A stretch of 64,000 bases of DNA from Bombyx mori (GCF_030269925.1 NC_085107.1:18044001-18108000), one strand, 5' to 3'; positions 34,467 through 48,028 are shown, numbered from the stretch's first letter. Notes: generated from the letters alone by a model not told the origin. Made by a program: numbers and translations.

Positions 34467-35477
34467 AAATTACACCTGTGCTGTTATGTTTCATATTACT
34501 TAATATTTGTATGCCCGCCCGATGGTGTGGGATCAGTTTCACTGTGGCATTGTTAACAGCAGTTGAAGGGCACAGCGAATCTGATATTTACAGATATTAG
34601 AAAAACAGTCGTACTTTTTTCGAGAAATAGAATCATCCGTCTTACAATACATTGGTCACCGTTGCCTATAGACAATTACATTACAAGTGTTTGTCATCAC
34701 CCACTTAATAACACCCAATAATTAAGGGCAACTATTATACAATTAGGGTGGACTTTATAGGTACTACCTACTTATTATTACTAGTACTTCTCATTATGTC
34801 ACAAAAGTAAATACCTATTTAATTAATTTTTGTTTCTCAACATGTACCACAACGCCCAAATGTAACCATAATGTTTTTTAATAATAAACAGTAAAAAACA
34901 TGTTTGATCTATTGAAAAAAATCAATTGACTTGCAACAAAATATTCATTACAGTTCTCCCACGTTCGAACAATAATAAAAATACCAAACGATTCTCGACA
35001 ATATGTTTCGCAATATTTATTTGTTGAAACTAGCGCGGGGGCACTTCGGGTGGTCACGCTGTACTCATAAATTTAAAAAAAAAAGAGGGTCGCTTCTATC
35101 ATTACTGGTATCTATCGCACAATTAAGTTTATATTGTCTACGTCACAATTCCCATGAAACGTTGAGCGATACGTCGGGCCATTGAAAGAGAGGATACAGA
35201 AGCGCGCGGCGGAGCGAGAATTACGTATTGTAATAATCGTAATGGCTTAAGTGATTTATATACAAAATGATCACGTCATTATTAAATTAATTCTGTTTAT
35301 TTTTGTAACAATTAAAACATCTTCTGTTTGTATGCTAACAAAAGACAACGATGGTCAAAATAGCTACAGAAAAGGAAGTAAGGTAAGTAGGTACACCTCC
35401 TTTAGTAGCGGTTCGTAGTACCCTGCAGGGATTTCTAAAGCCAAGCTAATGTGTTATACAAATAATATTGAACGTGT

Positions 35478-35615
35478 TAGAATCAGCGAAGAAATGATCC
35501 TGTTAGGGTCATTGTTAGTAATTCTCTCATGCTGAGCCCGTGAGCTCAACTACTGGTCTGCACGTAATTGGAAGCCCATTGGGCTACCAACGATTAGGAA
35601 GAAAAAAAAATTTTG
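35478..35615 (+). mobile_element. Decayed L1-like LINE (BMC1-type) 3' end
   Basis: CTGTTAGGGTCATTGTTAG, GAGCCCGTGAGCTCAAC and a closing AGGAAGAAAAAAA. Confidence 0.5.
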
Positions 35616-35625
35616 TCCTTCTCTT

Positions 35626-35725
35626 GTGTCTTAATGTAAGTGGACTTGACTTTGTGATGTCTATGTGTTCCATTAATCAATTAACATCTGTTGGATCTTG
35701 AGTGAACCTACCGGTCTACTTTAAT
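35626..35725 (+). mobile_element. Decayed Bm1-type SINE piece
   Basis: GTGATGTCTATGTGTTCCA and ATTAACATCTGTTGG echo the Bm1 3' half. Confidence 0.35.
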
Positions 35726-36254
35726 AAAATAAATCTCACAAAAACCCGCTCATTCCCTAGCCCGAACTCGCGAAATGCGCGAGCGCACTTCGGACGCACG
35801 CCATCTATTGTCAACCAACAGAACTAAACTGAGTGTCATTACGGGACACCATTATCATTCCTGATTTATACCCACGGACGAGTAGTTTCTGATTGTGCAA
35901 TAATTGTTTGTTTGCATAGGGTCCCCGATGTGGGAATTCAAGTGCCAGATTATTGGCTTAGTGGTCGTAATCCACGGGTAAGTTGCGCTCTCGCTGTTTT
36001 AACAACACGTTGATGTATTTATTAATTACTCAATTGATTTGAACAAGTGTTATGTTGCTATTGAATTCAGTTTCTGGTTTTGCTTTACATAGAATTGACC
36101 TAGGATTTTGTTAATAAGCTAGATTGAGAACGAATGTGTTTATTGTTTATTATCAATCTATAAACTTTTGTCACTTACGAGTTTATGACGGAACAGGTTC
36201 GACTTATTTGAATGATTTATATTTCGTTTCGTTGTTAATTGTCTGCATAATGTA

Positions 36255-36690
36255 TACCCTTTTTTTCCTACCTAAGCTGATAGCCTCGAGAGGCTATTTC
36301 AGCGGTACCTTAACTAGAAGGTGACCTCACGGGGCTCAAACCTGACGACGTTGCTAACACGAACTCTAGCAAGAGCCGTGCTTCGCAGAATCTACCACCG
36401 GGTCGGAAACGCGGCCCACTGAGAAGATCCGGCGAGAAACTCAGTGGGCTATGTCTGAGGGTTCATTTACTCGTCGAGCCCTTCGTCACAAGCGACCGGT
36501 TCGACGAGAACGGTGACAGGTGTTTGAGGTACCTAAAAGCACCATTAGTGGATCGGGAGGATCCGAAATGACGTGTTTGGGGCGACGTCGAGTGCCTTCC
36601 ATTCTGTCCGCAGGATCGGGAATGTAGTAACCGGCGGCCACGATGAGCGGGTTCTCGTGTCGTGCCGCTTTATCGAAGTTACATGAAATA
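36255..36690 (-). mobile_element. L1-like LINE (BMC1-type) 3' end, long copy
   Basis: From the T run and CCTACCTAAGCTGATAGCC to the ORF2 C-terminal region near 36600-36680; sense on minus. Confidence 0.8.
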
Positions 36691-37054
36691 TTTATTTTGG
36701 AGGATCCATGTGTAAATAGTCTTTAGGCAATCTATAGGTTTTTTCACAAAAAAGATTAATGTATGATTTCATTGTACACATTTGAAGCGCCTTTTCTTGT
36801 TGGTTATTTGTACTCGATGCTCGTCAAAATTTAGAAGAAAGAAGTAGGTAATCACAATAGCGTTTATATGTAATTCGGTTAGGAGGCACATTTCCGGTTC
36901 TCTTTTCAAGTTTCGAATAAAGAATTCCTTTTTCGGTTTCCCAAAGCGTCGCTAAGGCTGATGACATAAGCGAATCGAATTTAAATTCTACATGGAAACA
37001 TAAACAACGAAAGCGTAATTAACATAATATTTCTGTATACGATTTTTCCTAAAA

Positions 37055-37481
37055 CTAGAGGTCCCGCAGTAGTCGAAATTCGACTATAACTAATTGGAAT
37101 TGTAAGTTTGTACACTATTATGATTGTATTTTATACTTCTATAATCACAAATTTTACCAAGACTACACTATAAAAAATATTAAAAAAGACAAACAATATT
37201 TAATCTATTCTTAATTTGAAAACAGACGTCAAGAACAAAAGTTTGACAAAAAATAGTATGCATGATGCATGCGTGTGTGCGTCAGATACATGGTATGTAG
37301 TGTGTGTAATGTTTTCGTTATTGATTTAATGTATCTTTTATGCATTATTTTAAAATAAATATTAGCATTGTGCACTTCTTCTCTATATTTTCTATAAGTG
37401 TGGAAAATTTCATACTCCTCCGTCCGCGCAATTTTCGTAAAAAGGGATACAAAATTTTTGCTTCACATATTAATATATAGA
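37055..37481 (-). mobile_element. Non-autonomous Helitron, complete
   Basis: On minus: TC start at 37481 preceded by A, hairpin TAGTCGAATTTCGACTA, CTAG end at 37055 followed by T. Confidence 0.82.
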
Positions 37482-38084
37482 TGATTCAATAGATAACTAA
37501 AATCAACAACATCGTTTATCATCAATTGTTTTAGTTAGTTATGACCGTAAGGCGTTAATATAATAAAGGTTTACACTAAGCCCCATGCCGTCCCTATCGA
37601 TGACTCATTGGTTTTATGGGGTAGAAACACCATCACCGTTTTATCTCTCATATTGACTGAAACAAGGGGTAGGATTTTGAAGCTTTTATAGACTGTCCTC
37701 TTTTAAATCGAAAGGTCGAAATATGAAATTATGTCCATAAATTATAATAGGTATATTGGTATGTTGATAAAATGTTAGTATTTTATTTAAACGTATAATT
37801 AACAAGTATAATTTTTAAAACGTTAATTCAAACACAAAGAAAACCAATAAAAACAATCATCAAACAATAATAACTTAACATTTATCGAATTGTGAGATCT
37901 GAGGAAGGACGTCCTAAAATACTAGTTACAGATGCTTCAGAGAGCCAGCTTATGCTGTCGATCGGCCGTGTTCCGTCGCTTCGACCTCACAAATGAATAT
38001 AAATTGTAAAATAAATAATAGCTTAAAATAGTAGTTTCCCTTCTTGGTCTTGACGCAAATACTCCGGGTCTCAGGAAAAAAATA

Positions 38085-38277
38085 TCGCTAATCCTGATTA
38101 TCCTAGTAAGGATAACGGATCAAACTGTTTAAAATATTGAATTGTCATCGGTCCTTATTAACTATGCCAAATTTCGAGTTAATCCGACGTTTTGAAGGGG
38201 GTCAAAATTATGTTCACAGATACTGTTACATACTAACATCCGTATGAAGCTAATAAAAGCGTATTAAAAACCAGCCC
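38085..38277 (+). repeat. Dispersed repeat C
   Basis: Contains CGAGTTAATCCGACGTTTTG and GAAGCTAATAAAAGCGTATT, the reverse complement of 8180-8312. Confidence 0.5.
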
Positions 38278-38647
38278 CTTTCTCTTCGCGACTATTAAAA
38301 AATCAATGAAAACGAGTTCACGTAATGATTTATTGATGTATATTTTACTCAGATACGATCTAAAGTGTTGCGTCATAATTGATGACGATTGTAATAGGTA
38401 CGAGTATGTAGATCGGTACGCGATAATAGTACGTTTAAAACGATAAGCCGGTATATCTGTACGACGTATCGCAATCATTTTCGTGTTAACATCTATTTAA
38501 CGTTGTTATGAATTTTAATCAAGTAGGGTTTTAACCCTTCGCTTTAATAACGGGAAATTTTTGTATTATAGAATTTTCATTGCGAAGAAAAACAGTGTAA
38601 ACTACAGACGACATTCCTGTAACTCATTTGATTCGAGCTACATTCTT

Positions 38648-38718
38648 GTTAGTGTTAGTAATGTAAATGTTAATTATGTAAATGTTAGTAATGTTAATAT
38701 TAGTAATGTTAATGTTAA
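38648..38718. repeat. Short AT-rich minisatellite
   Basis: Imperfect tandem units of GTTAGTAATGTTAAT type. The plus frame repeats Asn-Val codons, but this is not a gene. Confidence 0.6.
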
Positions 38719-39005
38719 TATGATTTTAGACTGTTACCCGAAGAATTGATATTCAAATTTCATAAAATTCTATGTTATTTATATGTTTGTATAGTATAAT
38801 TGTAAGGAAATATTCTGCGTATTCATATTATTTTTAAAGTATTTTTTACCTTAAACCGCTTCCTTTAACCGTGCACTATATTATGATGTTTATACGTAAA
38901 TAAGCAAATACAAAATAGTACTATTCTCTCTGAGGTTTCTGAAACGATTTTCTTTTTTATGTTTAGTAGATTGTAAAGATCGTGCAGGTTGGTTTTGTAT
39001 TCATA

Positions 39006-39085
39006 AAAAAATATGAAAAAGTTTTTATTTTTTATTTCCACTTTTAAAAAAATATAAAAAGTTTTTTTTTTAATTCCACTTTTAT
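39006..39085. repeat. Tandem duplication, about 43-bp unit
   Basis: AAAAAAATATGAAAAAG...TTCCACTTTT is followed at once by AAAAAAATATAAAAAG...TTCCACTTTT. Confidence 0.6.
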
Positions 39086-39269
39086 GTACTGTTTTCGATC
39101 GCTCAGATTGTCAGCTGTTTTTATTTGACAGCTATTAACAAGCTTTAGGATTATCAGTAATAAGCTTTTGGAAGTACGTCAGTATTTTTCAGAATAATGA
39201 TAACACAACAAAAGAGAAAAGTCACACGAAAAAGGAATCGAGGATTTTAAGGCTTTATGTATCAGAGAT

Positions 39270-39302
39270 TATAGTCGAATTTCGATTATTGGACGAACAG
39301 TA
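39270..39302 (+). mobile_element. Possible Helitron 3'-end remnant
   Basis: TAGTCGAATTTCGATTATTG resembles the Helitron terminal hairpin, without a clean CTAG end. Confidence 0.3.
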
Positions 39303-40787
39303 GTGTCAATAATTGTGTCAAATTTCAAAAATGCTTGACTACGTGATATTCAATGGAAACTGTTTAATTTAATCTTCAGAAAAAAAATAACAAGTTGTTT
39401 CAAATTTGTGTAACTTAATGCAATTGACGATGACTTTTTCCTTTCTGGTATTGAGCGGTTTGCTCATTAAAATACAACGCACACATATCACACGATCATA
39501 CTGACAAAACTGGAACTAACCAGAATACCGACTTTTGAGGCAAAAATGTGAGATTAAGACATACATTGACTAGTAGCGTAAAATAGTCGTTGTATTCACT
39601 AACGTTCGAGTCGACAATCTATTTATTTAAAGAAGGAAACCAAAGATCTCGTGGACTACCTGGTATTTAATCACGTCACATCCCTATTACACGTGGCATG
39701 CATTTGTAACACTTACACGTTAAGTTCCGTTTTCCTGCAATTACGTTGTATCGACTATTATTAGATCATAACAGTTGAGTACGTACTAGTATATCTGTTT
39801 ATACTATGTAGTCACTATAAATAAGGCCGTTATAAGTTATCTGTACGGATTTCGTAGACATCAATCACACTGAATGCTGCCTTCTGCCTTGTTATATAAG
39901 ATTGAAATTTAAATTGTGTACAAGCGGTGTTTTTTATTTTAATAAACACACGTTTAGGTGCAGCATGTTTGATGAAATCTGTGTTCGAACTTCGCGGGTA
40001 GTTACTAGTAATAGATTTCGTATGGATTGATTTGAATTTATTTAGTTGAGCTTAAACTTATTTAAGGTATCATTTTCCTCCAATTTTGCTTATAACATTT
40101 TTAAAGTTCCAAATTATTCTTTTGCCTTTAGTAGAGACTTCGCATTGTTATATTTGACTAAATCCATCAGAGACCCAATTCGTTAATTTCAAAAGAACGT
40201 TTGCCTCCGACATCATAAAAACGGGACGATGATTTATAATATTTGGATAAGGTTGCCTTTATTGAACTACTTTAGTTATATTCGACGACAAATCCAAAAC
40301 ATAATATAGAAAAAAAAGCGGCTACAGATTAATTTGAGGTTAAAATCGTAGTGACTATCGATTTTTAAGACGAAAAGTTCTCGAATTATCTATCCGGTTC
40401 AAACAAAACGCTAGTCATACGATTGTCTTATATTTTTAGTTATTTCAGAGACTAGAATTTATAACGTCAAACGGGAATCGCGGGCTTTGCATTTATTACG
40501 ATATTATGCTAATAAAGTAAGAGATCATTCGTCGTTTAATATTCTTGGCTCGGCGCTGCCTATTCATCATGGGCGTTTAATGGATTTTGCTGTAAGCGTA
40601 TTAAGAAAAACGGCGTTCCAATTCCATTTGAAAATTTTCGAGAACTTTCCTTGTTAATGTTGTTTGTTCTTGTTTATAGTTGAATACAGCGGTGTTAATT
40701 TTACAAATGGAATATTTTGAGCAAACATATCCGAGACGCATCTGTAGTCTCAACTTTAATAGTTAATACGATTGTAATCGTTAAAGG

Positions 40788-40960
40788 CAATGCGTTTCGG
40801 TTTGAAGGGTGGGCCAGCCGTTGTAACTATACTGAGACCTTAGAACTCATATCTCAAGGTGGGTGGTTGCATTTACGTTGGAGATGTCTATGGGATCCAG
40901 TAACCGCTAAACACCAGGTGGGCCGTGAGCACGTCCACACACCGAAGCAATAAATAAAAT
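40788..40960 (+). mobile_element. Bm1-type SINE, 5'-truncated
   Basis: Begins at GCAATGCGTTTCGGTTTGAA and ends GCAATAAATAAAATAAAA. Confidence 0.8.
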
Positions 40961-43695
40961 AAAATGTCGCAACGTTCTTAAATTTGAAATTTGTAGTGTG
41001 AGATTTACTTTTTATAGCCGGTATTTTTTCAGGCACTAATATTACTAGAAGCTTTACCTATAATATATTATTATATCGTTGAAGTAACAAATGCGAATTA
41101 ATATAAAGTTAAAATTCGCTAATGACACTAAAATTTTTAGGATCCGGTTATTAAATTTCATGTCAAAGTTCAACTCCTTTTTTGCGGGTCAAGAGTGCAA
41201 CGGAGTGAAATGAATTTCTAATTTCGTTCTGAAAAACGGAATGAGACTCAATCTCGGGGTGAATCTCTGCCAAGACAATACACCGACGGAGACCTTTTTA
41301 CCTTTTTAATTGAAAAAAACTTTATTGTCTCTGCATGACAGTTGAGGCTTTTGTTCTTTCGTCGCTTTGAATTTTCAATTTTTTTTTTGTGCGCGAAAAA
41401 AATGCCCTGAATTATTTTCATTCGACTTCTTTATTCAGAGAAAGAAAACCTTATTTGAATCAGGTCTGTGATTAAGCGCCTAGGGTTGATAGAAATCGTG
41501 TTATAGATTTGCTGTTTTTGGTAATTTCAAACATATAACTGAGTTTTGATCCATTTTAAAATAACTCAACTTTAATTATGAAAACAATTCTTAACTTCCC
41601 ACATTGTTTCGTGGGTTCAACAATACAATGCTAAATATACCTACATTGAACATGCATTGGGAAGCCAAGGGCTTTTTCTGTAGATTCCGTATGATTTTGA
41701 AACAATACTCTAGTTCTAAACTTCACTAGTAAATATCCTTAGCTATAGACTTTACCAAAGTCCTGATAATACGTTATCGTGGGTCATTAAATCAATTTTA
41801 AGCTGGCAGAATGGTTATGATTTTAGTTCCGATTTTCTCACTAGATGGCATTGGTGTCGAGATAGATCGCGCTATGGTTTAATTACCATGACTTATTTAA
41901 GGATCAGAGTATTCATTTCAAAGTTATTTTGTTCTAGAGACATTGAAGGTTTTGCTATCCGTTTTTTATGTGATAACATTAAAACGACTTGGCTTAATTT
42001 TCTTATTGTTGACAATGACCATTAATGAATCCCGGAGCCAAACACTGAACGTGGCAGGAATTCATCTGGGCACTCGTTACATTTCACTGTTGGTTGTTTG
42101 AAAGTATCAAGCGCCCAAAACTTGCGCGTACTACATATCTCAAGATAATAGATCGTACAATGTGGTGTATAGACAGACCTGTATCGGAATAAATTCTCTC
42201 CTTCACTGCGATATTGCGAACGTGGATGTGTTATATTCAGGCTTCGTTTTCAATGTAGTTTCGAATCACTCTTTAAGTGTTTCGTAATGTCCCTCTAATA
42301 ATACAAATGTGAAACTATCATAAAAATATTTGCATGTATTTTACTCGGTCATCCGTTGAACCGATTTGGATAAAATTTAATCTTATGAAAGTTAATTTTC
42401 GAACGGGCCAAACCGCAGGCAGATCCTAGTTGTAAAATAATTGAGGTCATAGCCAAAGACTTCAATTCGCGATAATCAAACTTTAAGGCATGTTTTTTTT
42501 TGTACAATTTAGCTGTGGTTCATAAAAAAACGATATACGGTCGTTTTCATTAAATACTGCACTAAGAAAAAAATCGAGAAACTTGGGCTGTTGTAGTTGA
42601 TAAAAGCGAAAAATAAAATCATAATTGTTTGAACCTAGGCTTTGACCAGGCTCTGCAAATAAGAGAAGCGATCATTTTTCAACTGCAATTTTTTCCCCTC
42701 GTTAGCCGAAGGGTAGGGAGGCCCCTTAGTGGAGCCGACTAACTTCACGAATAATGAACTCAACGTGGATAATAAAATTTTATTTTCACAACTAGTTAAG
42801 GTTGCGTGCGATGATCTTTTGGGCGGAGTGTGGGCGGTCGCGTTGCTATGACTACGGCAGGGTGAGATCTCTCACGCCCCCGTTTCTCCCTTGAGAGCGA
42901 TTGTTATCTGTGGAAAGACGCTACCCCACCTTCGTACCTACAGAATCATAACGCTTAATCTAAAAGGGTTTATGCGTTCGGATCTTGTAAATGCAACGCT
43001 TTCGCTCAAAGTATAAGGATGAATTTCGCTCAACTCGTGCATTCGCGGTGTACTATCGATTTTCTTTATGAATACGAAGCTGTGTGTCCTGATCTGTATC
43101 GTCGTTGTGTCGTTGACACAACGGACCTTTAAATGGAAATGTACTGGTGTAAAATGTATACATGTTGGAGCATTGTGAGGTCGATCCACGTCAGGCTACG
43201 TCGTTTACATCTGATTGTGGCATATTATTTTTGCACAATATTGTTATTTCTAACTTTAAATTGTGGGTGAACCGTTTGTAATATGTATAATGTTTTTTTA
43301 ACGCGATTCTACGCGAGTTTTGTATATTTGTAACGGAAACTTTGAACGCCATTTTCCGCTGATTTCAATACGATCGATTGACTTGAAAATTTTCACACGC
43401 ATCTTGGATCGATTACAACACAATCATTTTGGCTTTCACATGGCTATCATTTCATGAACATTTGGTCATGTCACTCATCAAAAGGGTAAAAAAATTATTA
43501 AATTATTAAGTGTTTTATTATTTTAACGAGTTTTTCTTTGTTTTTTAATATTGCATAAACTTAAACTAAAACATTGGTATTGCTTCGACTGTACTACAAC
43601 AAATTTGTATTATCTTAACAATGAAAATAAGCAATCTCGCTTACGATCTCGAATTGACTTCGAAAAAATATGTATTAATAAAATAGAATACTCAC
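40961..43695. other. Presumed intronic or intergenic DNA
   Basis: A GC-richer stretch at 42690-42930 (CGTTAGCCGAAGGGTAGGG) looks like decayed mobile DNA but cannot be classed. Confidence 0.4.
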
Positions 43696-44066
43696 CAACA
43701 GTTTTGCCTTTGTCCACAGATGCGAGCATAGAATCTTCTGTTCGAGCGCCACGTCCGAAGCCTAGTGTAGCTCCAGCGTCTTGGCCCAGCTGACCTCCGT
43801 AGAAGTCACCGAAAGCCGTCGCCGTCCCGAGTAAGCCTGACCTGTCCTGAAGAGCCGCCTTGGCCTTCTCCACGCTCTGCTTCAATTGCTCGAAGGTTGA
43901 TTGGTGAAGGCGATAGGGTGGCCATTCTGATGCCGGCCACGGTTCCTCCTTCAGTGCGCTGCGTTTTAGTTCCAAAGCCCCAGCATAGGAGCAGCTGCTT
44001 TCGTACATTGCAGATTTGAGATTGGCTCGGAGTGCAGTCGCACACTTTAGCCCGCGGAAGTCAACC
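43696..44066 (-). CDS. Internal coding exon of an unrecognised gene
   Basis: A 371-nt stretch open in one frame, with a good acceptor (TTTTTCATCAACAG ending at 44067) and a consensus donor (GTTG|GTGAGT at 43695). It has one base of a split codon at each end, giving 123 whole codons. The peptide starts VDFRGLKCATALRANLK. It has an amphipathic helical segment around STFEQLKQSVEKAKAALQ and a Gly-rich low-complexity part (GDFYGGQLGQDAGATLGFG). An in-frame ATG lies at 44006-44008 and could be the start if the upstream exon is non-coding. Composition is clearly coding-like and GC-richer than its surroundings. I do not recognise the family. The next exons are not identifiable: candidates upstream are at 58226-58610, and the downstream direction runs toward 24 kb and 5.5 kb. 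Confidence 0.65.
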
Positions 44067-44743
44067 CTGTTGATGAAAAAGAAACGTTCTAGAATTCACA
44101 AAAACTTCAATAATCGACGAGTTTTACCAGCTCGTTCACGTTCTGGTGTCGAGCCGAAAGCTCATAGATATCGGCCGATTTTGAGACATGATGTCAAAGT
44201 CTTAATTGAGTTGAAATACAGACTAATTTGACGGATAAAACGATTTAGTCAGCATAAAAAAGACACTATAGTAATACTAACTCTTGCGGGTTGATATCAT
44301 CCAACAAACTGTTAATCTGATTCCTTTTTAAAAGACTTTAAAAAAAACTAAGGAGGAGTTTATCAATTTTACTATTTTTATGTGTTCGTTTTTTTAGATT
44401 TTTTTTTCTAGGGGAACCGATTTTAATGATTTTTTATTTATTTGAAAGTTGGTGCTTTAAAAAAACTACTCATGTTAAATTAAAATTTTATCAACATCAG
44501 ATCTTTTCAGGTTATTCTTAATAATGCACATTAAATTGATTTCAAGTACATTGATGAATTATCAATTATTATTTTTAGGATGGTTTATATTTTTCGCGTT
44601 TCATTTTGTTAGATGACGTTCTTATCCTTTAGTGAAGTTATTTTGGTTTAGTAAAGTTTAACTACATATTCAAACCATTTTGTTTTGCATTTTAGGTTGA
44701 ATTAGAAGAGCTTTGAACGGGAGCGAGCAAAAAATCCGAGAAA

Positions 44744-45070
44744 ATGTTTATATACTACCCTGGAGATCCCGAGGACGAACGATATGTATCGAACTTAGCC
44801 CGAGAGGTTCGTTTGATCAGCGGCTCGAATTTGTTCCTTAGAGCCGACCAGTGGCTCAACTGTGTTGAAACATTGTCGGAGCTTTTTGACTGGTCCGATG
44901 ACCTGACACTGGCAATCGCTTGCCGATCTCTGGTGAATCACGAGGCGGAATGGCTGCGTGCCGAAGGTCCCTTCGTTACGTATGAGGAACTTAAATCGGT
45001 TGTGATAGAGGAGTTTATAGTCAAAAATAGGCGTTGTGAAAAAATCGATATTTCTTCCAGGTCCATTTAA
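44744..45070 (+). CDS. Gag-like ORF, probably a retroelement remnant or domesticated fragment
   Basis: ORF of 108 residues from ATG at 44744 to TAA at 45070, with a stop in frame shortly upstream. The core (ADQWLNCVETLSELFDWSDD, then LAIACRSLVNHEAEWL, then TYEELKSVVIEEF) has the spacing of an LTR-retrotransposon Gag capsid region: tryptophans separated by helical segments, then a closing EEF. No zinc knuckle, protease or reverse transcriptase follows, and I see no LTRs. Its composition is less AT-rich than its flanks. It may be a broken Gag copy or a small Gag-derived gene; an AG after a T-rich tract just upstream (near 44694) could be a splice acceptor. Confidence 0.4.
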   Translation: MFIYYPGDPEDERYVSNLAREVRLISGSNLFLRADQWLNCVETLSELFDWSDDLTLAIACRSLVNHEAEWLRAEGPFVTYEELKSVVIEEFIVKNRRCEKIDISSRSI

Positions 45071-46799
45071 ATGAAATTTTTGAAATTTTACTTCCACCTC
45101 ATGTTCACTATAATTATGGGAATAATCACATTATGTAAAGGCATATAAGCTTATAAAGATAGAGTACATATAGCAAGTACCCTTTGGCAGAAACATGAAG
45201 TTCCACATACTGCGAATTGGTTCATTCTTCTTCCACCGTAAATGTGTATTAACCGCCTGATTTAACCCTTTAGTACTTGTAAAAAAGCACATATTTACAG
45301 AATCAAAACAGAGCACCATGTCACCACACAATCAAAATCAAATAGCTCTTGAGACTCTTCCAAAGTGACATTGAACTTTTTCAATTCCCATCATTTCACA
45401 AAAACGATCGTTGAAGATGATTAGAATAACTAAAAGGGACTAAAAGGTCGAGTTACCAAATGCCGGAAATAAATTGACACAAAGGCACAGACTATCCTAA
45501 TTTTTACAAGGCAGAGATTAAATTAATATTTACATTAGCTGATATTGGTCCCACAATCACGACCAAGGAACTAATTTATGTTAATTATATTAAAAACGAA
45601 ATCTACACACGTATTGTCTTAGTATTATGAAACATGACAAGATGAGAACGCCTATCGATCTACTGCATATCTGACACTAAGGAAATTTCGTCGTGTTTGC
45701 TAATTTATTATTATTATATTTTTATGTTATATGCACACTATATTTTCAATATTAAATCGACAGCAAATGCAATTGTAACACTTATCCGTAAATGTTTAAC
45801 GTTAAAAATAAATTTGAAAATCATATGATATTTGTGTATACGTGCTTATTAATATAAATCGTTAAAACATGCAGATTTTGAAATATACTGTTTCTAGAGT
45901 TCTTTCTTCTTTGATGTTGTAACTAATCTGAATAAATACGAATTTAATTCTATGTGTTGATGGATATTAATAAAGAATAATTAAATGTGGTTTGATTTTA
46001 GCTATTATCCCAACTGTTTCCATTTTTGCACTGTTTATCTAAGCAGCTATTGACTGTCACTTCATCTGTGAGAGAAAAGGATAAAGTCAACGATTCTTTT
46101 TATATACAGCCTTCATGCTATAAATGGCGGCATTCACATTGTGTTATCTGTAGACGCCATGATTACCGTTGTGCGACTTCTGAGCTACGTTCACAACTTC
46201 CGTTTGCAATGACAGTGCCCTCATTGATTTTCCTAAATTCTTAAATCCGTAACTTCTATTTTAAATACATAACATTATGTTGTGAGCTCAGATTTTATCA
46301 ATATTGTGTCTATATCTGCTGCGAAGTAATCTTGTATTAAGGTTTGTATAGTACAACAGCGTATACAATAAAGCAGTGATGTTTTCGTTCTTTGTCTATG
46401 GGCATTAATGCAAAATATGTCTAAAGGTCAGCTTGTACTTAGATAATAAAAGCAATCGCAATAAAAACCATATCAATTCAGACAGAGCTATCACTTCGCC
46501 TAATTGGAAGAAGGCCGTAGCTCTTTGATTTGATCAAGTTTTTGCCGCCATCCACATCGAAACATAAAATAAGTGTGAAGAAAGTACTATGAGTTATTAC
46601 AGAAGTTCTATCAGATATTTACCTATTTTATTTTTACCTATTTTATTTATTTATTTTTTGCGAAGAACGAATCATTTTTACATGTCATGGAGGCTAAAAT
46701 AGATATTTTCAGTGAAAATTTTCGATTTGAACTTTGTTCTTTTTAGTACTTTCTGAACTTTAGCGTTAATTGGCAGACGGTTATCTATACATATAAATA
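45071..46799. other. AT-rich stretch, nothing firm
   Basis: The minus frame 45331-45131 has a protein-like look (GLNQAVNTHLRWKKNEPI) that hints at an old transposon piece; no assignment. Confidence 0.35.
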
Positions 46800-47155
46800 A
46801 AGTTGGAGTGTCTGTTTGTAATATTAAAATAACCGCTTTTTAGTACATGCATATAAATACGGAATACGGTTCATACACCAAAATAGCATTTTTTACAATT
46901 TTTGTCTGTCTGTCTGTCTGTTTGTTCAGGCTAATTTCTGAAACGGCTGGACCGATTTTGACGGGACTTTCACTGATAGGTAGCTGATGATATAAAGAGT
47001 AAAGAACTTAGGCTTTACTTTTTTTAGACTAGCTTCGCCCCGTGGCGTCACCCGCGGTACGACGGGACATAACATCGCGGGACTCAGCTATTAATAATAA
47101 AATTTAATGTTTCCGAAGCGAAGCGAGGGCGTGTCGCTAGTCATTAATATTATAG
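46800..47155. mobile_element. Non-autonomous lepidopteran element remnants with TCTG microsatellite
   Basis: (TCTG)n at about 46902-46921, then AACGGCTGGACCGATTTTGA and later GACTAGCTTCGCCCCGTGGC, phrases typical of dispersed moth repeats with Helitron- or RTE-like ends. Boundaries uncertain. Confidence 0.45.
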
Positions 47156-48028
47156 GACATCGGATATTGTGGAATAAAAGCAATGAAAGTTAAAAATGTG
47201 CAAATTTGAAATTGTTGTGTTAACCCTATAAGCTTAGTAGGTGACGTCCCGCTTCTTATAGCTTTTCATATTTGTTTTAATACATTGATGGCTTCCTCAC
47301 CTCATGTCGGATATTCTCTTCCGTTTCGGCCGCTTGGTTTGTATCTTATCTGTCTCCGTTGTGGCTGCTTGCACTTGGTATCACATGTCAGTGATACCAC
47401 GTATTAAAAAAAAAAAGTATAAATAAGCAAGAACAAAAAAGAACGAATCGATGTTTCCTAATAATAAATTTTCATTTTCGAAACACGCGTTCCATTTTCG
47501 ATTGTTTTTTCTCTATTTTGAAAAGTTAAGTAATGTTTTTTTTTTTAGTTATTCTTAATTTGTACTAAAATTCGTAATTTATCGATAAAACATATCCGCG
47601 GTTATCACTTGGCTGCGTCCTTTGGTGTAATGTGGCGGTCGGGCTTGCGCCGTGCCACAACGTTCAAATTGAAAGCATCCGGCGCAAGGGAAATACGATG
47701 TACGGACAATTATTTATATGTACCGCTCGGTTTGACCACGGGCATAAATTGAACGTTTTACAACGCGTTTTAGTTTTAGATTTTTTCGATCTCCCGTTCA
47801 TTGATCAAGTGAGTTTTGTTTACGCTGTGACGTCACGATATGCGTTCGACGCGCGTTAGACAGATCGTGGAAATAGGCGCCGAAAATCGAAACTTTATTT
47901 TGAGACAACGCCTAATCTAAATATTATATGGACTATGACCGGATTGTGGTTAGTATCTATATATACTTACAATGTAATAATTTTGATTAACGAAACTTTG
48001 CTGTATCATACTTCGTCTTAACTACACA

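Larger units (their letters stand above)
38719..40787. other. AT-rich stretch, nothing recognised beyond the small repeats listed
   Basis: No coding-like frame. Confidence 0.5.

Noticed and set aside
38561..38749. Asn/Val repeat protein
   Set aside because: Product of an AT-rich minisatellite rather than a gene.
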